Counted from the first letter of the stretch, positions 44,425-53,105 are shown. The stretch is 64,000 nt of DNA from Rikenellaceae bacterium (GCA_015059715.1 SUZV01000013.1:28104-92103), one strand, 5' to 3'. The notes: generated from the letters alone by a model not told the origin. Program-made: numbers and translations.

Positions 44425-44688
44425 CTATTTTTTTTGGCTCTCGGTGTGCTCTATATCGCAACCTGCGCAGTTACCTGAGCATATGCTGTCGCCCTCGCAG
44501 TCATTAAGACCCATATCCTCGCGAGTCTCCTGCACAGCGCACTTAATACCCATCTTCTGCATATTTGGATTTGTCGATATCTCCGACTGTATATGGTGTC
44601 CTTTGAATATGTATGTAAGCGACATGGCCAGGGCAAAGAAACCGACTACCACGACAGCAGCAATAACCGTAACTAATATTGTTGACAT
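44425..44688 (-). CDS. Small membrane protein with cysteine-rich C terminus
   Basis: 87 residues. One N-terminal membrane segment (TILVTVIAAVVVVGFFALAMSLTYIF) is followed by a region with cysteines ending CEGDSICSGNCAGCDIE, suggestive of a metal or Fe-S site. It resembles in outline short assembly factors of membrane Fe-S enzymes, but I do not assign it. It is divergent from trkA and 8 bases from the zinc-ribbon gene. Confidence 0.7.
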   Translation of the reverse strand: MSTILVTVIAAVVVVGFFALAMSLTYIFKGHHIQSEISTNPNMQKMGIKCAVQETREDMGLNDCEGDSICSGNCAGCDIEHTESQKK

Positions 44689-44757
44689 ATAATTACCTCC
44701 CTTTTGCTTAACAATGTAAAAATATAGATTTTTATTGTGTTTTTGCGTGCAAATTTA

Positions 44758-44765
44758 TATATTTG
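44758..44765 (+). promoter_or_regulatory. -7 element of trkA
   Basis: TATATTTG, with a leader of about 75 bases that includes TTCGTCGTTAGATGACGG. Confidence 0.55.
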
Positions 44766-44843
44766 CAGAGTAATTTGCAAATGTTATAGTTCGTCGTTAG
44801 ATGACGGCTGTATATAATTGTTTTATATTCACTTGATTAGTGT

Positions 44844-46184
44844 ATGAAGATAGTCATTGCTGGAGCTGGCGATATGGGTACGCATCTGGCTAAGATGCTT
44901 AGTGGTAATGGTCATGACCTTACTATTGTCGATGTCGACCCTAAGGCGTTGGTCGAGGTGGGTAACCTTGTGGATGTGGTAACCGTCGAGGGCGACACCA
45001 CGCAGTTCTCTGTGCTTCGTAAGTCGGGCGTGCGCCGATGCGATCTCTTTATCGCTGTGCGCTCGGTCGAGAATGATAATATACTCTCGGCAGTTATGGC
45101 CAAGCAGCTCGGTGCTAAGAAGGCGATAGCGCGTGTAGATAGCAGCGAGTACCTTGAACCTAATAGCAAGGAGGTCTTTATCGATATGGGCATCGACTAT
45201 CTCTTCTATCCCGAGCAGATTGCCGCGCGTGAGGTTATCAACCTCTTGGGCCACACCTCATCGACTGAGTATGTCGATTTTGCCGCTGGCAAGCTCTCTA
45301 TGGTGGCCTTCCGCCTTGAGCTCACCTCGCCACTGTTGGGTCGCACGGTCATAGACCCTGAGTATAACGACGAAGATTTGGAGTACCGCATAGTAGCCAT
45401 CGTGCGAGGCTCGAAGACCATAATACCATCGAATGATGAGCGTTTCGAGGAGGAGGATATGGTCTACGCTATCACACGCCATCACGCTACGCACCGCGTG
45501 GTTGAGCTCTCGGGTCGTCGCGAGGTCGAGATTCGCAATATGATGATTCTCGGCGGCTCGCGTATAGGTGTGCGCATAGCCAACGAGCTACAGGATAATG
45601 TGAATATAAAGCTTGTAGATTACGATGCCGACAAAGCCTTTCGCCTTGCCGAGATGCTTGATAAGACGCTTATCATCAACGAGGATGGCCGCGATACGGA
45701 GGCTATGATGGAGGAGGACCTGTCGGGTATGGATGCCTTTGTTGCGGTTACGGGGCGCAGCGAGACAAATATATTGGCTGCGATGTTGGCCAAGCGTATG
45801 GGTGTCAAGAAGGTGATTGCCGAGGTTGAGAATATTAACTATATATCGCTGGCCGAGAGTATCGGTGTAGATACCATAATAAACAAGAAGCTGGTCACAG
45901 CGTCGAACATATTCCGCTTCACGATGACTACCGAGGTGCAGGCTATTAAGTGCCTGACGGGTAGCCAGGCTGAGGTTATGGAGTTTATCGTTAAGCCCAA
46001 CTCGCCCGCTACCAAGGAGCGTATCCGTGACCTTGGACTTCCAGAGGATTCGATAGTGGGAGGTGTCGTGCGTGGCGATAGGGTGTTTATAGCCGTTGAC
46101 GATACGCAGATAAACGCCTACGACAGGGTTGTGGTCTTTGCTATGCCCGATGTGGTGATGCGCGTGGCCGAGTTCTTTAATTAG
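44844..46184 (+). CDS. trkA: Trk potassium-uptake regulatory subunit TrkA
   Basis: 446 residues. Two RCK_N/Rossmann domains are visible, the first with GAGDMGTHLA at 6-15 and the second with LGGSRIGVRIA, each followed by an RCK_C-like domain. TrkA gates the TrkH/TrkG K+ channel in response to nucleotides. The membrane subunit is not in the window. A short gap (69 bases) leads to the deoxynucleoside kinase gene. Confidence 0.94.
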   Translation: MKIVIAGAGDMGTHLAKMLSGNGHDLTIVDVDPKALVEVGNLVDVVTVEGDTTQFSVLRKSGVRRCDLFIAVRSVENDNILSAVMAKQLGAKKAIARVDSSEYLEPNSKEVFIDMGIDYLFYPEQIAAREVINLLGHTSSTEYVDFAAGKLSMVAFRLELTSPLLGRTVIDPEYNDEDLEYRIVAIVRGSKTIIPSNDERFEEEDMVYAITRHHATHRVVELSGRREVEIRNMMILGGSRIGVRIANELQDNVNIKLVDYDADKAFRLAEMLDKTLIINEDGRDTEAMMEEDLSGMDAFVAVTGRSETNILAAMLAKRMGVKKVIAEVENINYISLAESIGVDTIINKKLVTASNIFRFTMTTEVQAIKCLTGSQAEVMEFIVKPNSPATKERIRDLGLPEDSIVGGVVRGDRVFIAVDDTQINAYDRVVVFAMPDVVMRVAEFFN

Positions 46185-46253
46185 TCGAGCGGCCGAGAGT
46201 AACCCAAAACAGATTTAAAACAGATTGAAGGAATATATAAAACTTAGACCGTC

Positions 46254-46886
46254 ATGTATATAGCAATAGCAGGAAATATCGGCAGTGGCAAGACTACACT
46301 CACCGAGATTCTTACCAAGCGTTATGGGGCCAAGGCCTACTATGAGGATGTGGCAAATCCTTATATCAACGACTTTTACGAGGATATGGGGCGTTGGTCG
46401 TTTCATCTTCAGCTCTGGTTCCTCGGTAGCCGCATACAGCAGACTCTCACGATGCTTGCTGATGAGTCGGACAACGTTGTGCAGGATAGGACGATATATG
46501 AGGATGCCTATATCTTTGCCGAAAACCTTCACAGTATGGGACTTATGGCCAGCCGTGACTATGCTACCTATATGAAGATGTTCAATATCGAGCAGACGCT
46601 GCTGCCTAAGCCCGATGTGCTCATCTACCTCAAGGCGAGCGTAAAGACGCTTATCGCGCAAATCAAGATGCGTGGCCGAGAGTATGAGCAGAATATCGAC
46701 GAGGAGTATCTTAGCCGCCTTAACGATAAGTATAACAACTGGATTGAGAATATATACGAGGGTAGAGTGTTGGTCGTTGACAAGGATGTCGATGACTTTG
46801 TTGCCGACCCTACGATTATAGACCGTATATGCGCCTCGGTTGAGGAGATGTGTACGGGTAAGCGACAGCTTAGCGAGAACAAGTAG
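46254..46886 (+). CDS. Deoxynucleoside kinase (deoxyadenosine/deoxyguanosine kinase family)
   Basis: 210 residues. P-loop GNIGSGKTT at 7-15, then the family blocks YYEDVANPYINDFYEDMGRWSFHLQLWFL and QDRTIYEDAYIF containing the DR catalytic motif. It phosphorylates deoxynucleosides for salvage, likely purine forms as in related Bacteroidetes and Gram-positive enzymes; the exact specificity is inferred. It is 49 bases upstream of the rRNA methylase gene. Confidence 0.92.
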   Translation: MYIAIAGNIGSGKTTLTEILTKRYGAKAYYEDVANPYINDFYEDMGRWSFHLQLWFLGSRIQQTLTMLADESDNVVQDRTIYEDAYIFAENLHSMGLMASRDYATYMKMFNIEQTLLPKPDVLIYLKASVKTLIAQIKMRGREYEQNIDEEYLSRLNDKYNNWIENIYEGRVLVVDKDVDDFVADPTIIDRICASVEEMCTGKRQLSENK

Positions 46887-46935
46887 AGGGAAATTCAAAG
46901 AATATCCCTATAGAACATACCCTAAAGAGCCAATT

Positions 46936-48294
46936 ATGACACCACTTCCAGAAGCCTTTGTTGAGAGTATGCGTAGGTCGTTGGGCAACGAGGCCGAGGA
47001 GCTCTTTGCAGCACTCGATACGCCTGCCTCGGTGACTATAAGACATAATCCAGCTAAGCGAGTTGCCCAGTTCGATGGCGAGAGTGTGGGGTGGTCGCCA
47101 TGGGGCCTATATCTAAGCGAAAGGCCGCAGTTTACGCTCGACCCATTGATACACGCAGGTGCCTACTATGTCCAGGAGGCCTCGTCGCAGTTTCTGTGCC
47201 ACCTCTTGCGTGGCGATAATCTCGATGGGTGTCGTCTCCTCGATATGTGTGCTGCGCCTGGGGGTAAGACTACGATATACTCATCCCTTGTAGGGCGTGG
47301 TGGCTTGGTCGTCGCCAACGATATTAGCCATAGTCGTGCCTTGGCACTCTCGGATAATGTGCAACGTTGGGGTATGGGTAATGTGGTTGTTTGCTGCAAC
47401 GAGCCGTCGCATATCGCCGCTTTCGAAGAGTGGTTTGATGTTGTGGCTGTCGATGCCCCCTGCTCGGGCGAGGGTATGTTCCGTAAGATGGAAGAGGCGC
47501 GCCAGGAGTGGTCAGAGGCCTCTGTTATGCAGTGCGCTCAGCGACAACGAGAGATACTGCGCGAGGCGTGGCGAGCACTGCGCCCAGGCGGTAAGCTGAT
47601 ATATAGCACCTGTACCTTCAATGCCGAGGAGGATGAGGGTGTTGTGCGCTGGCTTACAGAGGAGTATGGCGATGATATTGTAGCTGCCGAGCGTGTTGAG
47701 GTAGAGGATGCATGGGGCATAAGGCGTTGTGATATAGGTCCGTTTCAATGTTTTCACTTCTACCCACACTTGGCACGTGGCGAGGGTTTCTTCGCGGCTG
47801 TAGCTGTCAAGCGTGTTGGGCCTACAAGGCGTGTTACGCCAAAGCCACGACGTAAGGTGATGACTAACATCGCCACGAAGGATATTCGAGAGGTGTCGCG
47901 TTGGATGGCAGGCGATAGAGAACTATCATTTAGGGTGGTAGGAGATATTATATACGCCTACGATGCTGCTGCGGTTGAGGATGTAGCAATGCTTGCATCA
48001 TCACTCTCGGTGATATACTCGGGGGTGGCCTGTGGACAGATATTTAAGGGTAGGCTTAAACCCGAGCACCCCTTGGCCCTCTTTGTGGGTCGCAGTAGCG
48101 ATGTTGTTCCGGAGGTGGAGCTATCGCTTGAGGATGCTATTAACTACCTGCGTAGGCAGGATATCGACGCAAATCAGTTTGCAGAGGGTATAAACGTAGT
48201 AAAGTATAGGGGTTTGGCCATAGGTTATGTCAAGCGCATAGGGATGCGATGCAATAATATGTATCCCAAGGCGTTAAGAATACAAAAGTTGTAG
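46936..48294 (+). CDS. rRNA (cytosine-C5) methyltransferase, RsmB/RsmF family
   Basis: 452 residues from ATG 46936. The SAM-binding motif is LDMCAAPGGKTT, the catalytic motifs are DAPCSGEGMFRK and YSTCTFNAEEDEG, with both catalytic cysteines present. A C-terminal RsmF/PUA-like extension of about 130 residues includes KYRGLAIGYVKRIG. RsmF methylates C1407 of 16S rRNA in E. coli. The open frame upstream of 46936 is a shadow of the kinase gene. Confidence 0.92.
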   Translation: MTPLPEAFVESMRRSLGNEAEELFAALDTPASVTIRHNPAKRVAQFDGESVGWSPWGLYLSERPQFTLDPLIHAGAYYVQEASSQFLCHLLRGDNLDGCRLLDMCAAPGGKTTIYSSLVGRGGLVVANDISHSRALALSDNVQRWGMGNVVVCCNEPSHIAAFEEWFDVVAVDAPCSGEGMFRKMEEARQEWSEASVMQCAQRQREILREAWRALRPGGKLIYSTCTFNAEEDEGVVRWLTEEYGDDIVAAERVEVEDAWGIRRCDIGPFQCFHFYPHLARGEGFFAAVAVKRVGPTRRVTPKPRRKVMTNIATKDIREVSRWMAGDRELSFRVVGDIIYAYDAAAVEDVAMLASSLSVIYSGVACGQIFKGRLKPEHPLALFVGRSSDVVPEVELSLEDAINYLRRQDIDANQFAEGINVVKYRGLAIGYVKRIGMRCNNMYPKALRIQKL

Positions 48295-48319
48295 GGTAAA
48301 ATAGTAATAATCAATAAAT

Positions 48320-48943
48320 ATGGAAAAGCTACTTTATTCGATGGGTGAGGTAACCGAGATGTTCGATGTCAACGCATCGCTCATACGCTATTGGGAGTCG
48401 AAGTTCGACTGCATACGTCCTCACAAAAATAAGAAGGGTAACAGAATGTTTACCCCCTCGGATATCGAGAACTTTAAACTTATATACCACCTTGTTAAGG
48501 AGCGTGGTATGACGCTTGAGGGTGCTAATATGGCTATGAAGCGTCGCGGTAAGAGTGTTAAGCGCGAGATATCTATCCTTGAACGATTGCAGAATATACG
48601 CGCTATGCTTATCGAGGTGCGCGAGTCGTTGGGCGATAATACCCCTGCGGCATATGAGGCCCCCGTTGAGGCTATGTCGGAACTTATTGCCGATGTCGAG
48701 AGCGAGGCTAAGGCCGAGGTTGTAGCCTCAGTAACAGCTCCCGAGGAGGTGGCCGAGCAAGAGCAGCAAACAGAGCAGGCTGCCGAGGTGCCACAGCCAC
48801 GTCGCCGAGGTCGCCCGCGTAAGGTGGCAGCAGAGAGTGTCGAGGGCGAGGAGGCTACGATGAGCGTAACACGTCGTCGTAAGGCTAAGAAGAGCGAGGA
48901 GAGCAAGGAGCTCTTCCCATTCTACGAGCAGTCGCTATTTTAA
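48320..48943 (+). CDS. MerR-family transcriptional regulator with AT-hook-like tail
   Basis: 207 residues. The N-terminal MerR helix-turn-helix is YSMGEVTEMFDVNASLIRYWESKFDCIRP. The middle is a low-complexity Glu/Val/Ala linker, and near the end is PRRRGRPRK, a classical AT-hook, followed by a basic region. MerR-like proteins of this type (without a metal-binding C terminus) are common in Bacteroidetes; targets are unknown. It begins 25 bases after the methylase gene. Confidence 0.9.
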   Translation: MEKLLYSMGEVTEMFDVNASLIRYWESKFDCIRPHKNKKGNRMFTPSDIENFKLIYHLVKERGMTLEGANMAMKRRGKSVKREISILERLQNIRAMLIEVRESLGDNTPAAYEAPVEAMSELIADVESEAKAEVVASVTAPEEVAEQEQQTEQAAEVPQPRRRGRPRKVAAESVEGEEATMSVTRRRKAKKSEESKELFPFYEQSLF

Positions 48944-49009
48944 ACCCGAGAGAGGGGTAAAGTGGCCGCAATAGTACCCTCTGCCAACGAAATAGTTATT
49001 TATAAATTT

Positions 49010-49204
49010 AGAAACTGTTTGAATTTTATTGAAAGAGTTTGTTCGTTGCTGCAAAAGATAGTTTCGGCTTCTTTAAGGCTCATTTCGGCAACTTTTCATT
49101 TGTGATAATTGGAAATAGTCCACTATTACCTGCATACCCCAAATGAAAATTTACACGAAATTAGCTCTCAAATAATCTTCGAAATAAAATTCAAAACAGC
49201 TTCT
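49010..49204. mobile_element. MITE-like element or IS remnant, 195 bp
   Basis: Terminal inverted repeats of about 21 bp: AGAAACTGTTTGAATTTTATT at 49010-49030 and, inverted, AGAAGCTGTTTTGAATTTTATT at 49204-49183. They differ by one substitution and one extra T. No open reading frame lies between. A target-site duplication could not be settled (TATA/TTATA-like sequence is on both sides). This is most of the 48944-49227 gap. Confidence 0.6.
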
Positions 49205-49227
49205 TATAGAATACCCCTTATACCTAT

Positions 49228-50019
49228 ATGAAGATTAGAGATATAGCTACAGCGATAGAGGAGTTCGCACCACTGAGCCTACAGGCCGATTTCGATAATT
49301 CGGGTCTTGTTGTAGGTCGTATTGATGATGATGTTCACGCGGCCTTGCTGGCCGTAGATGTCACCGAGGAGGTCATCGACGAGGCCGAGCGAGAGGGGTG
49401 CGACATAATCATTACGCATCACCCGATAATCTTTACCCCTCTGAAGCGTCTTAACTCGGCAAACTATGTCGAGCGATGTGTTGAGCGCGCCATACGCAGT
49501 GGCATAGCTCTCTACGCCTGTCATACCAACTTAGACAGCGCACCTAATGGTATGAGCTGGCAGGTGGGCTCTATGATAGGTCTTGATGCTATGAGCGTGC
49601 TCGAACCTCGCAAGGATAACCCTTCGACAGGCTATGGCGTTGTGGGTGTTCTGCCTCGTCCCGAGGAGGTGATGTCGCTCCTTGGCCGTATTAAGAGCAT
49701 CTTTAATGTCGGAGCTATACGCTATAGCGACATTCCCAAGGAGGGTATGATGGTGCGTCGTGTTGCGATATGTACAGGTGCTGGACGCTCCAATATCGCC
49801 GATGCCTTGGCTGCCGAGGCCGACCTATATATCACTGCCGACCTGCGATATAACGACTTTATGCTTGGCGAAAATCGTATGGTATTGGCCGATATTGGCC
49901 ATTTTGAGAGTGAATTTTGCGCAATTCGCCTCCTAAATGATATATTATCAAAAAAATTGTGTAACTTTGCGGTTCGCAAGAGCCAGTACTCGCGTAACCC
50001 AATACACTACTTGCTCTAA
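49228..50019 (+). CDS. Nif3-like dinuclear metal-centre protein
   Basis: 263 residues. Metal ligands of the NIF3/DUF34 family are in THHPIIFTPLKRL, CHTNLDSAPNGMSW and DIGHFESEF. Family members form toroidal hexamers with two metals; proposed roles include GTP cyclohydrolase-type or metal-insertase activity. Many Bacteroidetes homologues carry a PII-like insertion near 360 residues in all; this one lacks it. It is followed 33 bases later by the zinc-ribbon coiled-coil gene, its usual neighbour. Confidence 0.92.
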   Translation: MKIRDIATAIEEFAPLSLQADFDNSGLVVGRIDDDVHAALLAVDVTEEVIDEAEREGCDIIITHHPIIFTPLKRLNSANYVERCVERAIRSGIALYACHTNLDSAPNGMSWQVGSMIGLDAMSVLEPRKDNPSTGYGVVGVLPRPEEVMSLLGRIKSIFNVGAIRYSDIPKEGMMVRRVAICTGAGRSNIADALAAEADLYITADLRYNDFMLGENRMVLADIGHFESEFCAIRLLNDILSKKLCNFAVRKSQYSRNPIHYLL

Positions 50020-50052
50020 TAGTTACAAGATATAACACAAAAATAGTAATAT

Positions 50053-50793
50053 ATGGCACAGAAGAAGACAAACGATGTTGACTACTCGATGCAAGAGAAG
50101 ATTATGGCACTCTACGAGCTTCAGAAGGTAGACTCTGCAATCGATGAGATTAACAAGGTTAAGGGTGAACTACCTCTTGAGGTTCAGGACCTCGAAGATG
50201 AGCTTGCAGGTCTTAATACTCGCATCGAGAATATCAATGCCGAGATAGAGGAACTCAACTCACTTACTCGTCAGCGTAAGCGCGAGGTGGACCAGGCAAG
50301 GATTATGATTGGCAACTACAAGGAGCAACAGAATAACGTGCGTAACAACCGCGAGTATGACGCTATCACTAAGGAGATAGAGTACCAGGAGCTTGAGATT
50401 GAGCTTGCAGAGAAGCGTCTTAAGGAGTATGGAGCGCAGATAAAGGCTAAGAAGGCTATCATCGAGGAGACTAACGCCCTCATCGAGGAGCGCAATATAG
50501 ACTATAAGGCTAAGCGCGAGGAGCTTGACTCTATCGAGGCGGAGACTGCACAGCAGGTTGCCGAGCTTATGGTCAAGGCCGAGAAGGCTAAGGAGCCTAT
50601 CGACGAGCGTCTGCTCTCAGCCTACAACCGCATACGTAGCAATGTGCGCAATGGTCTTGCCGTAGTTACCGTGACACGTGATGCTTGTGGTGGCTGCTTT
50701 AACCGCATACCTCCCCAGCGTCAGGTCGATATTCGTCAGGGTAAGAAGCTTATTGTGTGTGAGTATTGTGGTCGTATACTTGTAAGCGAGTAA
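50053..50793 (+). CDS. C4-type zinc-ribbon coiled-coil protein (DUF164)
   Basis: 246 residues. A long coiled coil (about 20-180) is followed by a zinc ribbon with CGGCFNRI and CEYCGRIL, the DUF164/CT398 family. The Chlamydia CT398 structure links the family to sigma54 and secretion partners, and a DUF34-neighbour role in RNA metabolism has been suggested; here the function remains open. It ends upstream of the terminator at 50841-50884. Confidence 0.88.
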   Translation: MAQKKTNDVDYSMQEKIMALYELQKVDSAIDEINKVKGELPLEVQDLEDELAGLNTRIENINAEIEELNSLTRQRKREVDQARIMIGNYKEQQNNVRNNREYDAITKEIEYQELEIELAEKRLKEYGAQIKAKKAIIEETNALIEERNIDYKAKREELDSIEAETAQQVAELMVKAEKAKEPIDERLLSAYNRIRSNVRNGLAVVTVTRDACGGCFNRIPPQRQVDIRQGKKLIVCEYCGRILVSE

Positions 50794-50840
50794 TTTTCGA
50801 TTATAAGGCAGCATCTGCGGCACATCCCTAAAAGTTAAGA

Positions 50841-50884
50841 CCCATCGGGCTGTACTACGTGTACTATCCCGATGGGCCTTCTTT
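50841..50884 (+). terminator. Terminator after the DUF164 gene
   Basis: CCCATCGGG (50841-50849) pairs with CCCGATGGG (50868-50876); GTAC/GTAC can pair further inside. CCTTCTTTTG follows. A close relative of this hairpin lies at 51141-51181. Confidence 0.8.
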
Positions 50885-50949
50885 TGTGATGCACCACATC
50901 TGCTACCTTCTAATCAAAAATTTTGGCTAATTAGTAGTGAGTAGTAATT

Positions 50950-51129
50950 TCACCTCGCGGTGACAGCTAAAGCTGGAAGGGTAGTTCGCAAGCAGAGCTT
51001 GCTAAAGGGTAGTTCGCTCGCTTGCAGCGAGCTAAGGGGTAGTTGAAGGGTTTTCGTTGTTGTGTTTTGTTGTGATACTCGACCTCTTAATGTCTTATGG
51101 TCTTAACGTCTTAATGTCCTAAAAAAAGA
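50950..51129 (+). repeat. Dispersed composite repeat R4
   Basis: TCACC-TCG-CGGTGA and CAGC-TAAA-GCTG are followed by two forward hairpin units: GGTAGTTC-[GCAAGC-AGA-GCTTGC]-TAAAGG and GGTAGTTC-[GCTCGC-TTGCA-GCGAGC]-TAAGG. Then a T/G-rich stretch leads to GTGATACTCGACCTC and tandem TCTTAATG-type units ending CCTAAAAAAAGAC. The order equals R3 at 30765-30935. It sits between two convergent transcription units. Confidence 0.8.
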
Positions 51130-51140
51130 CAATAAAGTAA

Positions 51141-51181
51141 GACCCCTCGGGCAGTACTCGTCGGTACCATCCCAAGGGGTC
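51141..51181. terminator. Terminator-like hairpin after panD
   Basis: GACCCCTCGGG (51141-51151) pairs with CCCAAGGGGTC (51171-51181), with one position a wobble on the minus strand. On that strand TTACTTTATTG follows. It resembles the hairpin at 50841-50876 closely enough to be a duplicate. Confidence 0.65.
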
Positions 51182-51206
51182 ATCTTTTATACCTATTTAT
51201 AATAGT

Positions 51207-51557
51207 CTACAGCAGTCGATTGGTGCGCTCATCTGGGAAGACAACCTTAGGCTCGAAGCTCTTTGCCTCCTCGAAGTCCATAAAGCCGTAGCCCATAATG
51301 ATGACGATATCGCCTACGGCCGTTTTGCGTGCTGCTGCGCCATTTAGACATATACAGCCACTACCACGCTCACCCTTGATGACGTAGGTCTCTATACGCT
51401 CGCCATTGTTGTTGTTAACAATCTGCACCTTCTCGCCCTCGATAAGGCCTGCTGCATCCATAAGGTCCTCGTCGATGGTGATGCTGCCTACATAGTTAAG
51501 ATTCGCCTCGGTGACACGCACGCGGTGAATCTTCGATTTCATTCTCTCTATAAACAT
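51207..51557 (-). CDS. panD: Aspartate 1-decarboxylase proenzyme
   Basis: 116 residues from ATG 51557. With this start the self-cleavage site NYVGS falls at Gly24-Ser25 exactly as in E. coli PanD, which decides the start over the upstream in-frame ATG at 51575. Further motifs are [41 protein letters not shown]. The mature pyruvoyl enzyme makes beta-alanine for pantothenate and hence CoA. It lies 18 bases after panC. Confidence 0.95.
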   Translation of the reverse strand: MFIERMKSKIHRVRVTEANLNYVGSITIDEDLMDAAGLIEGEKVQIVNNNNGERIETYVIKGERGSGCICLNGAAARKTAVGDIVIIMGYGFMDFEEAKSFEPKVVFPDERTNRLL

Positions 51558-51575
51558 AGTTTGGGCAGTTTGCAA

Positions 51576-52412
51576 TTACTTAATCTTGATGTTATCTATG
51601 AGGCGCACATTGCCAGCCTGCACAGCACAACATCCCTGTATGCGCTCCGAGTCGCTCCAACGCTCCACACGCTGCATAGTCTTGGCATCTACAGCCTCGA
51701 AGTAGATAGTCTTGAGCAATGGGTTAGAGTCGATAGTGGCGATAACCCATGCAGTAAGCTCCTCGGGAGTCATTGTAGCCATACGCTCGCTACATTGGCG
51801 CAGTGTAGCGTAGATGTGTGGTGCTGCCTTGCGGTGCTCTGGACTGAGGAGCTCGTTGCGTGACGACAGCGCGAGGCCATCCTCACCACGTACAATAGCA
51901 CACTCAACAATCTCGATGTCGATATTTAGCTGGGCAACCATAGCCTTAATTACAGCAATCTGCTGGAAGTCCTTCTCGCCGAAGTAGGCACGAGCAGGCT
52001 TTACAAGGTCGAAGAGGCGACTAACCACCTGCGCCACACCATTGAAGTGGCCAGGGCGTGTAGCACCCTCCATAACCTTATCTACAAGGCCGAAATCGAA
52101 GATGCGAGTATCGGGCTCGGGATATATATCCTCCACCGAGGGCATAAAGACTATATCGGCACCAGCAGCCTCCAATACGGCGCAGTCGGCCTCGGGAGTG
52201 CGTGGATAGTTCTTAAGGTCGTTCTTGTCGTTAAACTGTGTTGGGTTAACAAAGACGCTGACAACGACGGTGTCGTTCTCCTTGCGCGCACGCTCGACAA
52301 GTGAGCGGTGACCAGCATGGAGCGCGCCCATCGTAGGTACAAAGCCTACGCCCTCCTTAGGGCAGTTGGCTAATGCTGCTTGTAGTGCAGCTACGTTATT
52401 TACTACTTTCAT
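51576..52412 (-). CDS. panC: Pantothenate synthetase
   Basis: 278 residues. FVPTMGALHAGHRSL holds the HxGH nucleotide motif, with GEKDFQQIAVIKAMV and LALSSRNELLSPE (KMSKS-like region) following. It joins pantoate and beta-alanine in an ATP-dependent reaction. With panD downstream it forms a two-gene unit for CoA supply. The promoter box TAACTTTG lies at 52443-52436 on the minus strand, about 24 bases before the start. Confidence 0.96.
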   Translation of the reverse strand: MKVVNNVAALQAALANCPKEGVGFVPTMGALHAGHRSLVERARKENDTVVVSVFVNPTQFNDKNDLKNYPRTPEADCAVLEAAGADIVFMPSVEDIYPEPDTRIFDFGLVDKVMEGATRPGHFNGVAQVVSRLFDLVKPARAYFGEKDFQQIAVIKAMVAQLNIDIEIVECAIVRGEDGLALSSRNELLSPEHRKAAPHIYATLRQCSERMATMTPEELTAWVIATIDSNPLLKTIYFEAVDAKTMQRVERWSDSERIQGCCAVQAGNVRLIDNIKIK

Positions 52413-52435
52413 ATCCTTCTGTTAGAATGATGCGA

Positions 52436-52443
52436 CAAAGTTA
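52436..52443 (-). promoter_or_regulatory. -7 element of panC-panD
   Basis: TAACTTTG on the minus strand, 23 bases upstream of the panC ATG. Confidence 0.6.
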
Positions 52444-52522
52444 CAAAATAGAATGAAGATAGCAAGCAAACGGTGAGAAAAAGTGACTAAAAGTGGCTTT
52501 TTGCCACTCTTGCTATTCCGAT

Positions 52523-52972
52523 TTACCCCTTGTTTGTAGGTAGAGCCTGCATAGGGGTATATGTATGGCCATCTGAGGCATAGCAGTAGGTGTCAAGGCC
52601 ATTGGTGATGGCTACATAGCTACAGCCGAGTATGGAGTTGTAGCGCACCACCTGTCCGAGGGTCTCCTGGCTGAGTCTTACGCCTGGTTCTTTGCACTCG
52701 ACAACTACTTCGGGTCTGCCATCGTTGGCGAGGATGACGATATCGGCACGCTGGGCCATACCATTTATATTTACGGGGTACTCCTCGACAATCTGTTCGG
52801 GGCGGTATCGGCACTCGGTGATGAGATACCCCACCACATGGCGACGCACCCACTCCTCGGGGGTGAGTACTAACCATCTCTTGCGCACGCTATCAAAAAT
52901 CTCGGTGCGTCCGCCCTCGCCACGACGGGCGCGTAGGTGTATGGGTGGGTAGCTTAGCTTCGGGTAGCCCAT
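52523..52972 (-). CDS. HsdR N-terminal-like PD-(D/E)xK protein
   Basis: 149 residues, far shorter than type I restriction subunits. It has the HSDR_N-type nuclease core: ADIVILANDGRPEVVVECK gives D-x(n)-ExK, and KEPGVRLSQETLGQVVRYN follows. There are no helicase motifs and no hsdM/hsdS nearby. Short stand-alone proteins of this type are common and chromosomally conserved in Bacteroidetes, so I do not call it a restriction system. It is divergent from the C_GCAxxG_C_C gene with overlapping promoters at 53001-53018. Confidence 0.85.
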   Translation of the reverse strand: MGYPKLSYPPIHLRARRGEGGRTEIFDSVRKRWLVLTPEEWVRRHVVGYLITECRYRPEQIVEEYPVNINGMAQRADIVILANDGRPEVVVECKEPGVRLSQETLGQVVRYNSILGCSYVAITNGLDTYCYASDGHTYTPMQALPTNKG

Positions 52973-53000
52973 AGTTGTTGTGAGGTTATCAATTTTTTAG

Positions 53001-53018
53001 TATCTTTGTGCAAAGGTA
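53001..53018. promoter_or_regulatory. Overlapping divergent -7 elements forming a palindrome
   Basis: Plus-strand TATCTTTG (53001-53008) and minus-strand TACCTTTG (53018-53011) are separated by TG, making a near-perfect 18-base palindrome TATCTTTG-TG-CAAAGGTA. One faces the C_GCAxxG_C_C gene, the other the HsdR-N-like gene. Confidence 0.6.
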
Positions 53019-53105
53019 TAAAAAAGTAATAAAATTACTCCACTTGTGGGGGTGTAATATGTAATACACACCTGTAGGGTGGGTGTCATTATGATGCCAA
53101 AGGTA
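53008..53105. repeat. Dispersed promoter-carrying repeat, copy C
   Basis: About 98 bp aligning with copy A (17367-17464), including AAAAAGTA near the start, TGTG in the middle, and CATTATGATGCCAAAG at the end; copy B at 36541-36599 matches the first half. The internal inverted repeat here is CCAC-TT-GTGG. It carries minus-strand -7 boxes at both ends (53011-53018, 53098-53105). Confidence 0.6.

Noticed and set aside
52523..52972. Type I restriction system
   Set aside because: Only an HsdR-N-like nuclease domain of 149 residues exists; no helicase, HsdM or HsdS is nearby, and such stand-alone proteins are common in the phylum.
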